Assembly (NCBI GenBank): GCA_905182175.1
Contig: CAJJAT010000032.1
Location: 1 to 56,257, forward strand
Source of the DNA: Flavobacteriales bacterium UBA1494
GTDB taxonomy: Bacteria; Bacteroidota; Bacteroidia; Flavobacteriales_E; Vicingaceae
DNA length: 56,257 bases
Reading direction: 5' to 3'
The stretch's first letter is position 1, and the number at the start of each line of letters is the position of its first letter. The translations under genes and the position numbers were made by a program. The notes under the pieces are model-generated. The model was not told the origin of the DNA. It ran no database searches and worked only from the letters and a program-made list of their open reading frames with translations. Positions 28,238 through 37,508 of this stretch are shown here, piece by piece.

Positions 28238-31200
28238 CTATTTTTTAGCCTTTTCTATTGACTTTTTTGTTAAGTCAACTACGATTGGAGCAGCTACGCA
28301 AAGCGAAGAGTATGTTCCAACTGCCACACCGACTAATAACGCAAATGCAAATCCTCGAATCACTTCACCACCAAATATAAATATCATCAGCAATACAAAG
28401 AAAGTAGACAATGAAGTATTTATTGTTCTGCTCAACGTGCTATTCAACGCCTCGTTCACTACTTCTTCCATTTCTCTCTTCTTATAAGAGTTTAAGTATT
28501 CTCTGATTCTATCAAATACAACAACCGTATCATTGATTGAATAACCTACAACAGTAAGTATTGCTGCTATGAAGGCTTGGTCAATATCTAATGAGAAAGG
28601 TAAAATACCCCAAAATATTGAGAAAACTGCAAGAACAATGATAACATCATGAAAGATAGCTGCAACTGCACCTAACCCAAACTGCCACTTTCTAAATCGC
28701 AACAAAATGTACAAGAAAATCACAACTAGCGAAAACAAAATTGCCAATATAGATGAATTCTTTATGTCATCTGCGATGGTCGGCCCTACTTTTTGTGAAC
28801 TTAAAATTTTAGCATTTGTGCCTACTACTTTAATCCCTTCCATCAACAATGTCTCAACTTGATCATCTGCGGTAGCTTCTTCACTATTGATCATGAAACT
28901 TGTAGTAATTTTTACTTGATTATCAGACCCAAATGTTTTTACTTCAGGTGCAGCTTCAAATGCTCCTGAAAGTGCATTTCTAACTTCCGAGGTTGAAACT
29001 GTTTCATCAAAACTTACTAAATAGGATCGACCACCATTAAAATCAACTCCATAAGACAATCCTTTTGTTACAAAAGAAGCAATCCCCGCTAAAATCAAAA
29101 CAGAAGATATAATGTAGTAAGTCTTTCTTTTAGGAATAAAGTTCAACTTCAAATTAGTAAATGCATTCTCTGTAAACTTCGTAGAAACACTAACTTTTTT
29201 CTTATTATCCAATCTCCATGCAAAAATTAGTCTAGTAATAAAAATGGCACTAAAAAGAGAGGTCATGATACCGATTACTAATGTCTTCGCAAAACCTTCC
29301 ACAGGACCTGTTCCAAAGAACCATAAAATAATACCGGTCAATATAGTTGTAACGTTTGCATCAATAATTGATGAATACGCTTGTTTGTAACCATCAGAAA
29401 TTGCCAATCGAGGACCTTTCCCGGCCCTAAGCTCTTCCCGTATCCTCTCATAGATAAGAACATTTGCATCTACTGAAATACCAATAGTAAGAACGATACC
29501 TGCAATACCCGGCAAAGTAAGGGCGATATTGGTAGAAGCAATAACTCCCATGATGAAGAACAAATTTGCTAACAATGCGATATCCGATGCAATTCCAGCT
29601 TTTCCGTAGTAAAAGATCATATATAACAATACAATTGCTAAAGCAACTATAAATGATAGTAAACCTTTGCTAATTGACTCTTCACCTAAAGATGGACCAA
29701 CCACAGCTTCTTCTACAATTCTTGCAGGAGCAGGAAGCTTACCTGCTTTAAGAATGTTTGCAATTAACTTAGCTTCTCCAATTGTAAAGTCTCCTGAAAT
29801 ACTTGAAACACCACCTGCTATTTCTGTATTTACATTTGGAAACGAATATACATAGTTATCAAGAACGATAGCAATGCTTCTTCCAATGTTATCTGCCGTC
29901 ATTAATTTCCACGTTCTTGCTCCAATAGCATTCATCTTCATGGTAATTTCAGGGCTTCCACCCAATTGACTGAAGTCTTGAAATGCATCTGTAATAACGT
30001 CTCCCTCTAGTGGAGCATTTCCATCTCTACTTTCTACTTTAATAGCAATTAACTGTAAAAATTTACCTGCTTCATCAAACGGCTTAGCAGTCCAACGCAA
30101 TCTTAATTTATTTGGAAAAAGACCTGAAATCTCAGGCATTTTTAAATAATCATTTACTTTCGATGTATCCTTAATTGCTGAATAACCAACAACAGGGCCC
30201 TCACCAGGGACATAATTTCCTTCTTGATTCTGGTATATAGCGGGAGATAGAACTGCAAAGAATGGATTGTCTTTAGCAAAATCTTCAAACGATTGGTCTG
30301 ACGCGGCAGAAGTAGTGTCTGAGTCATCAGCCAATGCATCTAGCAATTGATTTCCCTCTTCTTCAGTCTCTATAGTATCTGCAACAAGAGCTTCAATTCC
30401 TATTTCTGACTCAATGTCAATCCCACTATCTATTTTCAATACTGTCTCGTCAGCAACTGTATCTTCATCAACACCGTCCATTAATTCTTCTGCAGCATCG
30501 TTTGCCTTGTCGTTTCCCAATATTTTATTGAGCTTATCATTCGCTTCTGCCAAATAAGGATATACTTCGTTGTTGTTGTAAGTTTCCCAAAATTCTAACT
30601 TAGCTGTACCTTGTAAGAGTTGTCTCACTCTTTTCTTGTTTTTCACACCAGGCAATTCAACTAAAATTCTATCTGACGCATCTAATTTCTGAATGTTTGG
30701 TTGAGCTACTCCAAAGAGGTTGACTCTTGTTCTCAGTACTTCGAAAGTTCTGTCAAAGGCTGCGTCAGTTTCTTCAGATATGAAATCAATTACCTGTTCG
30801 TCTGTTGATTCTCTTCCAATCTTTTCTTTGTTCTCTAAGGTATAAAAAATAGAAGTTAACTTTTTGCCATTTGATACCTCTGACCAAGCATCTGCAAAAA
30901 GTGTTACAAAATTATCTTGATTCGATTTTTGCAATTCTTTCGCCTTCGCTATAGCTGCTTTAAACGTTTCGTCTTGGCTATTTGAAGATAGCGCACGAAC
31001 AACCTCAGCAACAGAGACTTCTAGGGTGACATTCATGCCACCTTTTAAGTCTAACCCTAAATTAATTACATTCTTACTAACTTCAGCGTATGTTTCTCCT
31101 GTAAGTGGGTAAACTTCCTCACTTGCCATAGAATCTAAGTACGCATCTTCTAATTCGATTGAGCCGTTCGCATATTCTTTCGCATCACTTTCAACACCTT

Positions 31201-31285
31201 GCGCCACCCATGTGAACGATAGTTGGTACAAGCATGCTAGTGAAAGCAGTACAATGAATGACCAAATTAATCCCTTATTTTGCAT
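28238..31285 (-). CDS. secDF: Protein translocase subunit SecDF (fused)
   Basis: SecDF uses the proton gradient to help pull proteins across the inner membrane after SecA/SecYEG. The 1015-residue protein is the fused form usual in Bacteroidota. The SecD half has an N-terminal helix, the block VINLGLDLKGGMNVTLEVSV, the large periplasmic P1 region (about 100-560), and a membrane part with GISVDANVLIYERIREELRA. The SecF half starts about residue 690 (LNFIPKRKTYYIISSVLILA, then LSYGVDFNGGRSYLVSF) and ends with GYSINDTVVVFDRIREYLNS. An acidic insertion in the periplasmic region (about 245-330) is longer than in E. coli SecD. It is a single-gene unit with its own promoter and terminator. Confidence 0.97.
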   Translation of the reverse strand: MQNKGLIWSFIVLLSLACLYQLSFTWVAQGVESDAKEYANGSIELEDAYLDSMASEEVYPLTGETYAEVSKNVINLGLDLKGGMNVTLEVSVAEVVRALSSNSQDETFKAAIAKAKELQKSNQDNFVTLFADAWSEVSNGKKLTSIFYTLENKEKIGRESTDEQVIDFISEETDAAFDRTFEVLRTRVNLFGVAQPNIQKLDASDRILVELPGVKNKKRVRQLLQGTAKLEFWETYNNNEVYPYLAEANDKLNKILGNDKANDAAEELMDGVDEDTVADETVLKIDSGIDIESEIGIEALVADTIETEEEGNQLLDALADDSDTTSAASDQSFEDFAKDNPFFAVLSPAIYQNQEGNYVPGEGPVVGYSAIKDTSKVNDYLKMPEISGLFPNKLRLRWTAKPFDEAGKFLQLIAIKVESRDGNAPLEGDVITDAFQDFSQLGGSPEITMKMNAIGARTWKLMTADNIGRSIAIVLDNYVYSFPNVNTEIAGGVSSISGDFTIGEAKLIANILKAGKLPAPARIVEEAVVGPSLGEESISKGLLSFIVALAIVLLYMIFYYGKAGIASDIALLANLFFIMGVIASTNIALTLPGIAGIVLTIGISVDANVLIYERIREELRAGKGPRLAISDGYKQAYSSIIDANVTTILTGIILWFFGTGPVEGFAKTLVIGIMTSLFSAIFITRLIFAWRLDNKKKVSVSTKFTENAFTNLKLNFIPKRKTYYIISSVLILAGIASFVTKGLSYGVDFNGGRSYLVSFDETVSTSEVRNALSGAFEAAPEVKTFGSDNQVKITTSFMINSEEATADDQVETLLMEGIKVVGTNAKILSSQKVGPTIADDIKNSSILAILFSLVVIFLYILLRFRKWQFGLGAVAAIFHDVIIVLAVFSIFWGILPFSLDIDQAFIAAILTVVGYSINDTVVVFDRIREYLNSYKKREMEEVVNEALNSTLSRTINTSLSTFFVLLMIFIFGGEVIRGFAFALLVGVAVGTYSSLCVAAPIVVDLTKKSIEKAKK

Positions 31286-31323
31286 CTTTTTTAGTTAAGT
31301 TTTTCGTCCTTTTTTGAAGCCTG

Positions 31324-31354
31324 CAAATATAGAATTTCCATATTGAATTCCCAA
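31324..31354 (-). promoter_or_regulatory. Promoter of secDF
   Basis: On the minus strand TTG (31354-31352), 20 nt and TATATTTG (31331-31324) match the Bacteroidota promoter consensus well. The start site would lie near 31318, giving a leader of about 33 nt. Confidence 0.7.
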
Positions 31355-31405
31355 TCTATTTTGTTTTAATAATATGGAGGTATAAAAAGCTAAGGTTTAT
31401 ATGTT

Positions 31406-31413
31406 TAAATTTG
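31406..31413 (+). promoter_or_regulatory. Putative -7 box for the FG-GAP protein gene
   Basis: TAAATTTG matches TAnnTTTG and lies 50 nt upstream of the ATG at 31464, in the divergent interval with secDF. No TTG at the -33 distance was found. Confidence 0.4.
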
Positions 31414-31463
31414 ATAATAAGCTAACCTTCTAACTCTTTTTCGTCGTTATAAAAATTTCTTTC

Positions 31464-33980
31464 ATGAAGTATATTGCACTTATTATATGTTTCCTGTTTA
31501 CTCAACTAACCTCCAACGCTCAGATTTATTTCTCTGAAGCGACGAACATAGAAGTAACAGAGGGTGCCAAACAAGTAGAACACCCCTTTACCGGTGGTTT
31601 CAACAATGCTCAATTTTCTGAAATTGACTTAAACCAGGATGGAGTGATGGACTTGATTGTAACAGACAGATTTCTAAATACCGTAAAACCCTATGTTAAC
31701 GATGGAATCGCAGATTCTGTCTCATATACCTACGCTCCTGAATATTCAGCTAAATTCCCAGATATGGATAGGGTACTAATTACTAGAGACTACAATGATG
31801 ATGGCAAGATGGACCTCTTCGTAACTGGTAACAGCATTTTTTTATATGAAAACACAAGCACTCCATCGGGAGGCCTATCGTTTCAGCTTGTTGATAAAAT
31901 GAGAACAAAATACAATTCTACGACCACGAACCAATCTATACTAAATCCAAACGCCGTTAATTATCCGGCTATTGTAGATTTGGAAGGTGACAAAGATGTG
32001 GATGTCATTTATCGTTCAAGCAACAGGACTCTAGACTATCACAGAAATTTATCAATTGACCAAAACAATAATTTTGATCCTATTTATGAAAGAAGAAACT
32101 CCTGTTGGGGATTTATCAGGTTTATTTTTAGCAAACAAACCTTTATACTAGACAGTGTCCTTTTTCAAGATTGCAGGTTTGACACAAGAGGAGAAAGATT
32201 AAAAAGACCAGATCTAGTAAAGAGAAACAAGCATACTGAAGCCTTGAGCACAACTGCTTTAGATATTGACAAGAATGGCAGTATGGACTTAGTCACCAGC
32301 GACATTGCGTCCTACCAGATGAGGATCCTATTAAATGCAGATTCAGGATCAAGCCAAACCAAAGTAAATTCAGAGATCTTTAAAATCATTGACTCTTTCC
32401 CCAATTATGATGTTCCTGTTCATTTGCTATACGCTACGGCGTATTTTATTGATGTAAATAACGATGGATTAAAAGACTTTATTGCAGCTTCAAGTCATTC
32501 GAATACAGAATTTACGGGACCACATGCCAAAGAAGAAATATGGTTATATGAAAATACATCCACCAACAATGGCTATCGATTTCAATTAAAAACCAAAACA
32601 TTCTTAAGGAACAAGACCTTAGATTTTGGCCGCAAATCCAAACCTACTTTTATAGATTATAACAAGGATGGTTTAAAAGACCTGCTAGTTGGTAGTGGTG
32701 GATATTTAGACTTCGCTGACTCTACCTTGTTTACCGATGCCTTAGCGTTACTTGAAAATATTGGAACTAAAAACACACCAAAATACAAGCTTGTCAATCG
32801 TGATTACCTTGAAATATCAACTCTTAATTTCGGGTTCACTCCTACATATTTTTCAAATTCATCTCCTGTTGTGGGAGATCTAGATGGTGACGGTGATGAA
32901 GACTTTCTGTTGGTGCAACGAAACCAAAAGGTTTATTGGTTTGAAGATACCGCAAGCGCAGGAAATATCGCAAGCTTCAAGTTTCACTCCAACCCTTATC
33001 AAGGTATTAAAGAGACTGAATCAGCAGATTTATTTGACATTAACAACGACGGATTGTTAGACTTAATTACTTCTAGAGACAACTTTGTTCAGTACTTTCC
33101 AAACTTTGGAACTGCACAATCGCCATTATTTAATTTACAACTTGATTCCATTGTTTGGCAAAACGGAGATACCTTGCGCTATCACATTGAAGGAAATCCA
33201 AATTATTCATTTTTTAAAATTGGCGATAGTTTGGCTGTAGACAATACCTTAAACCAAGACAACAATTCTAGAGTAGCTTTAATTGCAACTAATATCGACA
33301 CCCTGAATGATTTTATTGATTGTGTTAACACTAGTGCTCGTGGCGCAGGGAGTAATCAATACAATGAACTAAACACAACAGCAACCCTAAATTTTTTCAA
33401 TAGATCCTGGAAATTAAAGCGCAACGACACTAGGGTTGAAAACATTTTCTTGTTCAAAGATAAAGGTATAAATCAATTTTATGCAGGAGGGGCAAACAAT
33501 ACCACATTTAGAGTAAATAATGTATCAGATAGTTTACAGCCAATTCTTGAAACCAACCTGCAAACGGAAGAGATTTTCATGAGTCACTTTGGTGAAAGCA
33601 TGTTTATTGATGGAGCTGATATTAATGGGGACAGCATTGTAGATTTGGTAGTTGGTCTAAACACCGGAGGATTGAAAATAGTTTATGGGTCTAACGTTAA
33701 TAGCGTAAACGAAATTTCAAATAAAAGTAAGGTTTCGATCACTTTCAAAATTTTTCCGAATCCGACAAAGGATGTTTTAAATATTGAATTGTCAGAATTT
33801 AGCGGCAATTTATTAAGTACAATCGAAATTAGAGACCTATCCGGAAAAATCGTGTTAACAGGACAGTTGAAAACAAGACGTCAACAATTAAATGTCGCAT
33901 CACTTTCAAGAGGAGTCTATTTTATTTCCATTCGAAATAGAAACAAAATGCAAACTAAAAAATTGATCTTACAACCTTAA
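31464..33980 (+). CDS. Secreted FG-GAP/VCBS repeat protein with T9SS type A sorting domain
   Basis: An 838-residue protein expected at the cell surface or outside. It has a signal peptide (MKYIALIICFLFTQLTSNA, cleaved before QIYFSE) and at least nine calcium-loop repeats of the D-x-[DN]-x-D-G-x-x-D type, for example DLNQDGVMDLIV, DYNDDGKMDLFV, DYNKDGLKDLLV, DLDGDGDEDFLL, DINNDGLLDLIT and DINGDSIVDLVV. These are spaced through the protein as in FG-GAP beta-propellers. The C-terminal 75 residues are a T9SS type A domain (FKIFPNPTKDVLNIELSEFS through GVYFISIRN and a Lys-rich end). No catalytic motif was seen, so adhesion or binding is the likely role. It converges on the protease gene with a four-base stop overlap. 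Confidence 0.88.
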   Translation: MKYIALIICFLFTQLTSNAQIYFSEATNIEVTEGAKQVEHPFTGGFNNAQFSEIDLNQDGVMDLIVTDRFLNTVKPYVNDGIADSVSYTYAPEYSAKFPDMDRVLITRDYNDDGKMDLFVTGNSIFLYENTSTPSGGLSFQLVDKMRTKYNSTTTNQSILNPNAVNYPAIVDLEGDKDVDVIYRSSNRTLDYHRNLSIDQNNNFDPIYERRNSCWGFIRFIFSKQTFILDSVLFQDCRFDTRGERLKRPDLVKRNKHTEALSTTALDIDKNGSMDLVTSDIASYQMRILLNADSGSSQTKVNSEIFKIIDSFPNYDVPVHLLYATAYFIDVNNDGLKDFIAASSHSNTEFTGPHAKEEIWLYENTSTNNGYRFQLKTKTFLRNKTLDFGRKSKPTFIDYNKDGLKDLLVGSGGYLDFADSTLFTDALALLENIGTKNTPKYKLVNRDYLEISTLNFGFTPTYFSNSSPVVGDLDGDGDEDFLLVQRNQKVYWFEDTASAGNIASFKFHSNPYQGIKETESADLFDINNDGLLDLITSRDNFVQYFPNFGTAQSPLFNLQLDSIVWQNGDTLRYHIEGNPNYSFFKIGDSLAVDNTLNQDNNSRVALIATNIDTLNDFIDCVNTSARGAGSNQYNELNTTATLNFFNRSWKLKRNDTRVENIFLFKDKGINQFYAGGANNTTFRVNNVSDSLQPILETNLQTEEIFMSHFGESMFIDGADINGDSIVDLVVGLNTGGLKIVYGSNVNSVNEISNKSKVSITFKIFPNPTKDVLNIELSEFSGNLLSTIEIRDLSGKIVLTGQLKTRRQQLNVASLSRGVYFISIRNRNKMQTKKLILQP

Positions 33981-34399
33981 TCTAGGAGAGTAAGGGAAAA
34001 ATCTGAGTAATCTATTATTGCTTCATATTGGTTTAAAAAGTCACCCCCAATGACTCCATAAATAGTCTCTTCGCCTATCTGTGCATAAGAATCTTTAACA
34101 TGTGTTAAATCCATAAGAGCCATTTCATAGTCGTTTACTTCGAGACCCTCGATTTGAAAAGAAGAAATCCAACTTATAAAACTTTCTAACCCAGAACCTC
34201 CAACTCCGGCTGATTCACTCTGTTCTTGGTTTAATTCAGCTTCTGGAAATACACTTCTAAAAAAGTCTACATCCAATACAGAGCGGGAAGCCCCTGTATC
34301 AACTACCATTCGAACAAGTTGGTCTTTCAACCTAATGTGCAACGCCGGATGAATGCCGTTTGGCGGAATATCTACTTTTTGTAATTGGATTTTTATCAT
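33977..34399 (-). CDS. Retropepsin-like aspartic protease domain protein
   Basis: A 140-residue protein with one aspartyl-protease half: the active-site motif MVVDTGASRS (D34), a flap-like glycine-rich GVGGSGLES, and the C-terminal GVIGGDFLNQYEAIIDYSDF typical of retropepsin-like families. Like viral retropepsins it would have to dimerise to form two-Asp active sites. No signal peptide is seen, so it is probably cytoplasmic. Substrate unknown. Its stop codon overlaps that of the convergent FG-GAP gene (CTTAA), and a mdh terminator hairpin lies just upstream of it. Confidence 0.82.
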   Translation of the reverse strand: MIKIQLQKVDIPPNGIHPALHIRLKDQLVRMVVDTGASRSVLDVDFFRSVFPEAELNQEQSESAGVGGSGLESFISWISSFQIEGLEVNDYEMALMDLTHVKDSYAQIGEETIYGVIGGDFLNQYEAIIDYSDFSLTLLD

Positions 34400-34407
34400 A
34401 CTAACAT

Positions 34408-34441
34408 AAAAAGGGTGAACGTTGAGACATTCACCCTTTTT
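34408..34441 (-). terminator. Intrinsic terminator of mdh
   Basis: Inverted repeat AAAAGGGTGA/TCACCCTTTT (34408-34418 with 34431-34441) and flanking A/T runs. On the minus strand it follows the mdh stop codon by 20 nt and is followed by a T-run. The protease gene starts just beyond it. Confidence 0.88.
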
Positions 34442-34461
34442 TAATTTTATTTGATTAAGGT

Positions 34462-35388
34462 TTATGCGTCTAGTAAAGTATTTGTCTTAGAGACTGCTGC
34501 TGCGCTCTTCGTTAACTTGTCTTGTTCAGCATCTGTCAATTCAATTTCAACAATTTTATCAATTCCATTCTTTCCAATAATACAAGGAACACCGATTGAA
34601 ATATCATTTAAGCCATACTCACCTGTTAACATTGCAGAACATGGGAACATTTTTTTAGAATCAGTTGCAATTGCATGAACCATTGCAGCAACAGCTGCTC
34701 CAGGAGCATACCATGCGCTTGTGCCCAACATTTTTGTTAAAGTAGCTCCACCAACCATAGTTGCTTGTGCTACCTCATCTAATCTTTCTTTAGAAATCAA
34801 TTCAGAAATTCTAACACTATTTCTTGTCGCTAATCGCGTTAAAGGCAACATTCCTGTGTCCGAATGACCTCCTATTACCATTGCTCCAATATCAGATTGA
34901 GGACAACCAACGGCCTCAGCCAATCTGTATTTGAACCTAGCACTGTCTAAGGCACCGCCCATACCAATAATTCTATGCTTTGGTAATCCGGTTGATTTAT
35001 GGGCCAAGTAAGCCATCGTATCCATTGGGTTTGAAACCACGATGACAATAATATCAGGAGAGTGCTTTACTAAGTTTTCTGAAACAGTTTTCACAATTCC
35101 TGCGTTAATACCAATTAACTCTTCACGAGTCATACCGGGCTTGCGTGGTATGCCTGATGTAATTACAGCAACATCGCTACCTGCAGTCACAGAATAATCG
35201 TTAGTACTTCCAACAATATTTGTATCAAATCCTAACAAAGAAGAAGTCTGCATTAAGTCCATCGCTTTTCCTTCAGCATAGCCTTCCTTAATGTCAACTA
35301 ATACTACTTCAGATGCAAAGTTTTTAATGGCAATGTACTCTGCACAACTCGCTCCTACTGCTCCGGCGCCTACTACTGTAACTTTCAT
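34462..35388 (-). CDS. mdh: Malate dehydrogenase
   Basis: TCA-cycle enzyme interconverting malate and oxaloacetate with NAD. The 308-residue protein is of the LDH-like MDH type. It has the N-terminal Rossmann motif VVGAGAVGASCAEYIA, the NAD-specific acidic residue at the end of the second strand (VVLVDIKEGYAEGKAMDL), and substrate loop arginines in SGIPRKPGMTREELIGINA. VVSNPMDTMAYLAHK and the catalytic-histidine segment VIGGHSDTGMLPLTRLATRN are also present. The third substrate residue pattern (MTR) favours malate over lactate. Single gene with its own terminator. Confidence 0.96.
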   Translation of the reverse strand: MKVTVVGAGAVGASCAEYIAIKNFASEVVLVDIKEGYAEGKAMDLMQTSSLLGFDTNIVGSTNDYSVTAGSDVAVITSGIPRKPGMTREELIGINAGIVKTVSENLVKHSPDIIVIVVSNPMDTMAYLAHKSTGLPKHRIIGMGGALDSARFKYRLAEAVGCPQSDIGAMVIGGHSDTGMLPLTRLATRNSVRISELISKERLDEVAQATMVGGATLTKMLGTSAWYAPGAAVAAMVHAIATDSKKMFPCSAMLTGEYGLNDISIGVPCIIGKNGIDKIVEIELTDAEQDKLTKSAAAVSKTNTLLDA

Positions 35389-35517
35389 GGGTCTATTTTT
35401 AAATTGTTTATTTATTGAACTCTTTTAGGCCAGCTAAATTACCGAAGTACCATGGCAATAAAAAATAAAATTCTCTTTTTCGAAGCATAAAAATGAAAGG
35501 GGTAAGCAACCTTTGAA

Positions 35518-35525
35518 TAATTTTG
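35518..35525 (+). promoter_or_regulatory. Putative -7 box for the ECF sigma operon
   Basis: TAATTTTG matches TAnnTTTG and lies 24 nt upstream of the ATG at 35550. A start site near 35531 would exclude the longer upstream reading (ATG at 35523). No -33 TTG is present. Autoregulated ECF promoters often differ from the housekeeping type, so other start sites may exist. Confidence 0.4.
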
Positions 35526-35549
35526 CGTCATTGTAACAGAAAATCGGGA

Positions 35550-36116
35550 ATGGATTTATCAAACCAAGCGGACGTAAGGAAAATTGTGGATGGCTGCGTG
35601 GATAGAAATGCCCACTTTCAGCAATTTCTGTACAAAACATTGTACAGTAAAATGATGGTTGTTTGCTTGCGCTACGCGAGCCGACCTGAAGATGCAAAAG
35701 ATCTTTTTCAGGAAGGGTTCATCAAGGTTTTCGATAAAATTGAAAAGTTCAATTTTAATGGTTCTTTGGAAGGTTGGATTAGACGAATTATGGTAAATAA
35801 TGCCATAGACTATTATCGCAAAAACAAAAACAGGTTCGCCATGAGCGAAACCTTGTTTGAGGGTAAGCAAATTGCAAATGAAGTTGAGAGCGAAGGGATT
35901 TTTGACGGAGTTACTGCAGACCTACTTCTGTCTTTTGTGCAGCAATTAAGTCCAACTTATAAAACAGTTTTTAACTTGTACGTTTTAGATGACTATAGTC
36001 ATGCTGAGATTGGAGAAGAGTTGGGGATTTCAGAGGGAACATCAAAGGCGAATTTATTTAAAGCAAAAAGGAATTTAAAACAAATGGTAAAAGTGCATTT
36101 AGAAAAAATGCGATAA
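35550..36116 (+). CDS. ECF-type RNA polymerase sigma factor
   Basis: A 188-residue sigma-70-family factor of the extracytoplasmic function group, with region 2 and region 4 only. Region 2 is seen in MVVCLRYASRPEDAKDLFQE and the GWIRRIMVNNAIDYYRKNKN helix. Region 4 is seen in LSPTYKTVFNLYVLDDYSHA followed by the DNA-recognition helix EIGEELGISEGTSKANLFKA. A frame extending nine residues upstream to 35523 is possible, but it would begin within the putative promoter; the 35550 ATG is preferred. It is followed after eight bases by a membrane protein that looks like its anti-sigma factor. Target promoters unknown. Confidence 0.93.
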   Translation: MDLSNQADVRKIVDGCVDRNAHFQQFLYKTLYSKMMVVCLRYASRPEDAKDLFQEGFIKVFDKIEKFNFNGSLEGWIRRIMVNNAIDYYRKNKNRFAMSETLFEGKQIANEVESEGIFDGVTADLLLSFVQQLSPTYKTVFNLYVLDDYSHAEIGEELGISEGTSKANLFKAKRNLKQMVKVHLEKMR

Positions 36117-36124
36117 CATACAAT

Positions 36125-37411
36125 ATGAAAAATAAATTAACGACAGAAGAACAACTGCTTCAATCTAAATTGAATGAAGCTCAGTTCAGCTACAAAGAAT
36201 CGGACTGGAAACAGATTGAATCCGCTGTAGCCAAAAAAGGGTTTTGGGAAAATTACAATACCTTCTTCAAAGCAGCAGCAGCATTTGTAGTTCTTAGCTC
36301 TGCTATTTACTTAGTGAACACAAAGTACGACACAACTCCACGAACACAAACAGAAGCTAAAGCTGTTGAGAAGAAAGACTCAACATTTACAAAAAAGAAG
36401 TCTGTAAACTCTTCACAGGAGGTAATAACAACTTCAGAAAATATCCCTGTTGAAGAAATCATTGCATCTCAGACTCTTGAAAAGGATAAAGAAAGGTCAC
36501 ACACTGTTCCCCAAAAAGCTATAGATATTGTACTAATTAAGAATAAACTTATTAATGAAGTAGCTCCATTAAATAGCCGTTCAGATATAGATAAAAAACA
36601 ATTAGCACCAAACTTAGATTTTTTAAACATTAATGTTTTATCAAAAACATGCATTCATTCCTTAATTCAATTCGAAGGAGAATACGTAACAAGCCTTGAA
36701 GAAAACTTTCAGTTTAGCTGGCTTATTGATGACCAAATTATAAAAGGACAGAACTCTAACAACTCATATACCTTTAATAAAGAAGGAATTTATAAGGTAA
36801 CATTCCTTATTTCCAACGAGGAAGATTTGTTAGGTAAATTTTCTAAATTAATAGACATCGCCCCTAGTGAAATTATTGATTTTGAATATGAAAACATTAG
36901 CAATCCATTCTACGATCAAAATGTTCGATTAATAGCCATCAATCCTCCACCGGGTGACTACTTGTGGTATTCAAATAAGAAGGAAAGTAGGGTTCAATTT
37001 AACAAGGAAACTGCTTGGTGGTTTGAGCGCGAAGGCACCTATCAGATGAACTTGGATTACACTTCAAAAAATGGATGTACCGCTACTGCCACAAAATTAG
37101 TGGTTATGGAAAATCATTTTACACAAGAATCTTTCCCAAATGCATTTTCACCGAATAATGATGGGAGGAATGATGAGTTTATATTAAAAACGCTGCAACC
37201 TTACATTTTCTCAACATTTTTATTAGAGATCGTAGACATAAACGGACAGCCTGTATTCAGAACAAATGATAAAAATGTAGGATGGAATGGTCGGGTGAAC
37301 AATCATTCAGGAGAAATACTTCAAGGTATATTTGCTTGGCAGGTGGAGATTGAAAATGATAATGGAAGAAAGAGAACCTTTCATGGAAAAGTAAAAATTG
37401 CCAATTTCTAG
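36125..37411 (+). CDS. Membrane protein: anti-sigma-like N-terminus, T9SS type B (gliding-motility) C-terminus
   Basis: A 428-residue protein without signal peptide. Residues 1-47 are a short cytoplasmic region (QFSYKESDWKQIESAVAKKG) of the kind found in Bacteroidota anti-sigma factors. One transmembrane helix follows (about 48-65, FKAAAAFVVLSSAIYLV). Then come a Ser/Thr/Lys/Glu-rich linker, PKD-like beta segments (about 185-330), and a C-terminal gliding-motility/CHU_C domain (about 335-428) with FPNAFSPNNDGRNDEF and GWNGRVNNHSGEILQGIFAW. The last domain is normally the type B sorting signal of T9SS cargo. The gene starts eight bases after the ECF sigma gene. Anti-sigma activity is inferred from context and topology. 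Confidence 0.75.
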   Translation: MKNKLTTEEQLLQSKLNEAQFSYKESDWKQIESAVAKKGFWENYNTFFKAAAAFVVLSSAIYLVNTKYDTTPRTQTEAKAVEKKDSTFTKKKSVNSSQEVITTSENIPVEEIIASQTLEKDKERSHTVPQKAIDIVLIKNKLINEVAPLNSRSDIDKKQLAPNLDFLNINVLSKTCIHSLIQFEGEYVTSLEENFQFSWLIDDQIIKGQNSNNSYTFNKEGIYKVTFLISNEEDLLGKFSKLIDIAPSEIIDFEYENISNPFYDQNVRLIAINPPPGDYLWYSNKKESRVQFNKETAWWFEREGTYQMNLDYTSKNGCTATATKLVVMENHFTQESFPNAFSPNNDGRNDEFILKTLQPYIFSTFLLEIVDINGQPVFRTNDKNVGWNGRVNNHSGEILQGIFAWQVEIENDNGRKRTFHGKVKIANF

Positions 37412-37440
37412 CAATGTAGACTGAATCAATAAAACCCTTT

Positions 37441-37487
37441 AACATAAAGAAGGCTTTGCAATTAAATTGCAAGGCCTTCTTTATGTT
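37441..37487. terminator. Bidirectional terminator between convergent genes
   Basis: A long inverted repeat with arms of about 22 bp (AACATAAAGAAGG.. and ..CCTTCTTTATGTT) and a short AT loop, with only one wobble-type position. It lies between the stop codons of the plus-strand anti-sigma-like gene and the minus-strand phosphohexomutase gene and could stop both transcripts. Confidence 0.85.
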
Positions 37488-37508
37488 ATCAGTCCTCTGA
37501 GCTATTAA

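Noticed and set aside
31464-33980. CRISPR or tandem DNA repeat
   Set aside because: The recurring signal is protein-level calcium-loop repetition; the DNA is not repeated with fixed spacing. No CRISPR array was seen in the window.
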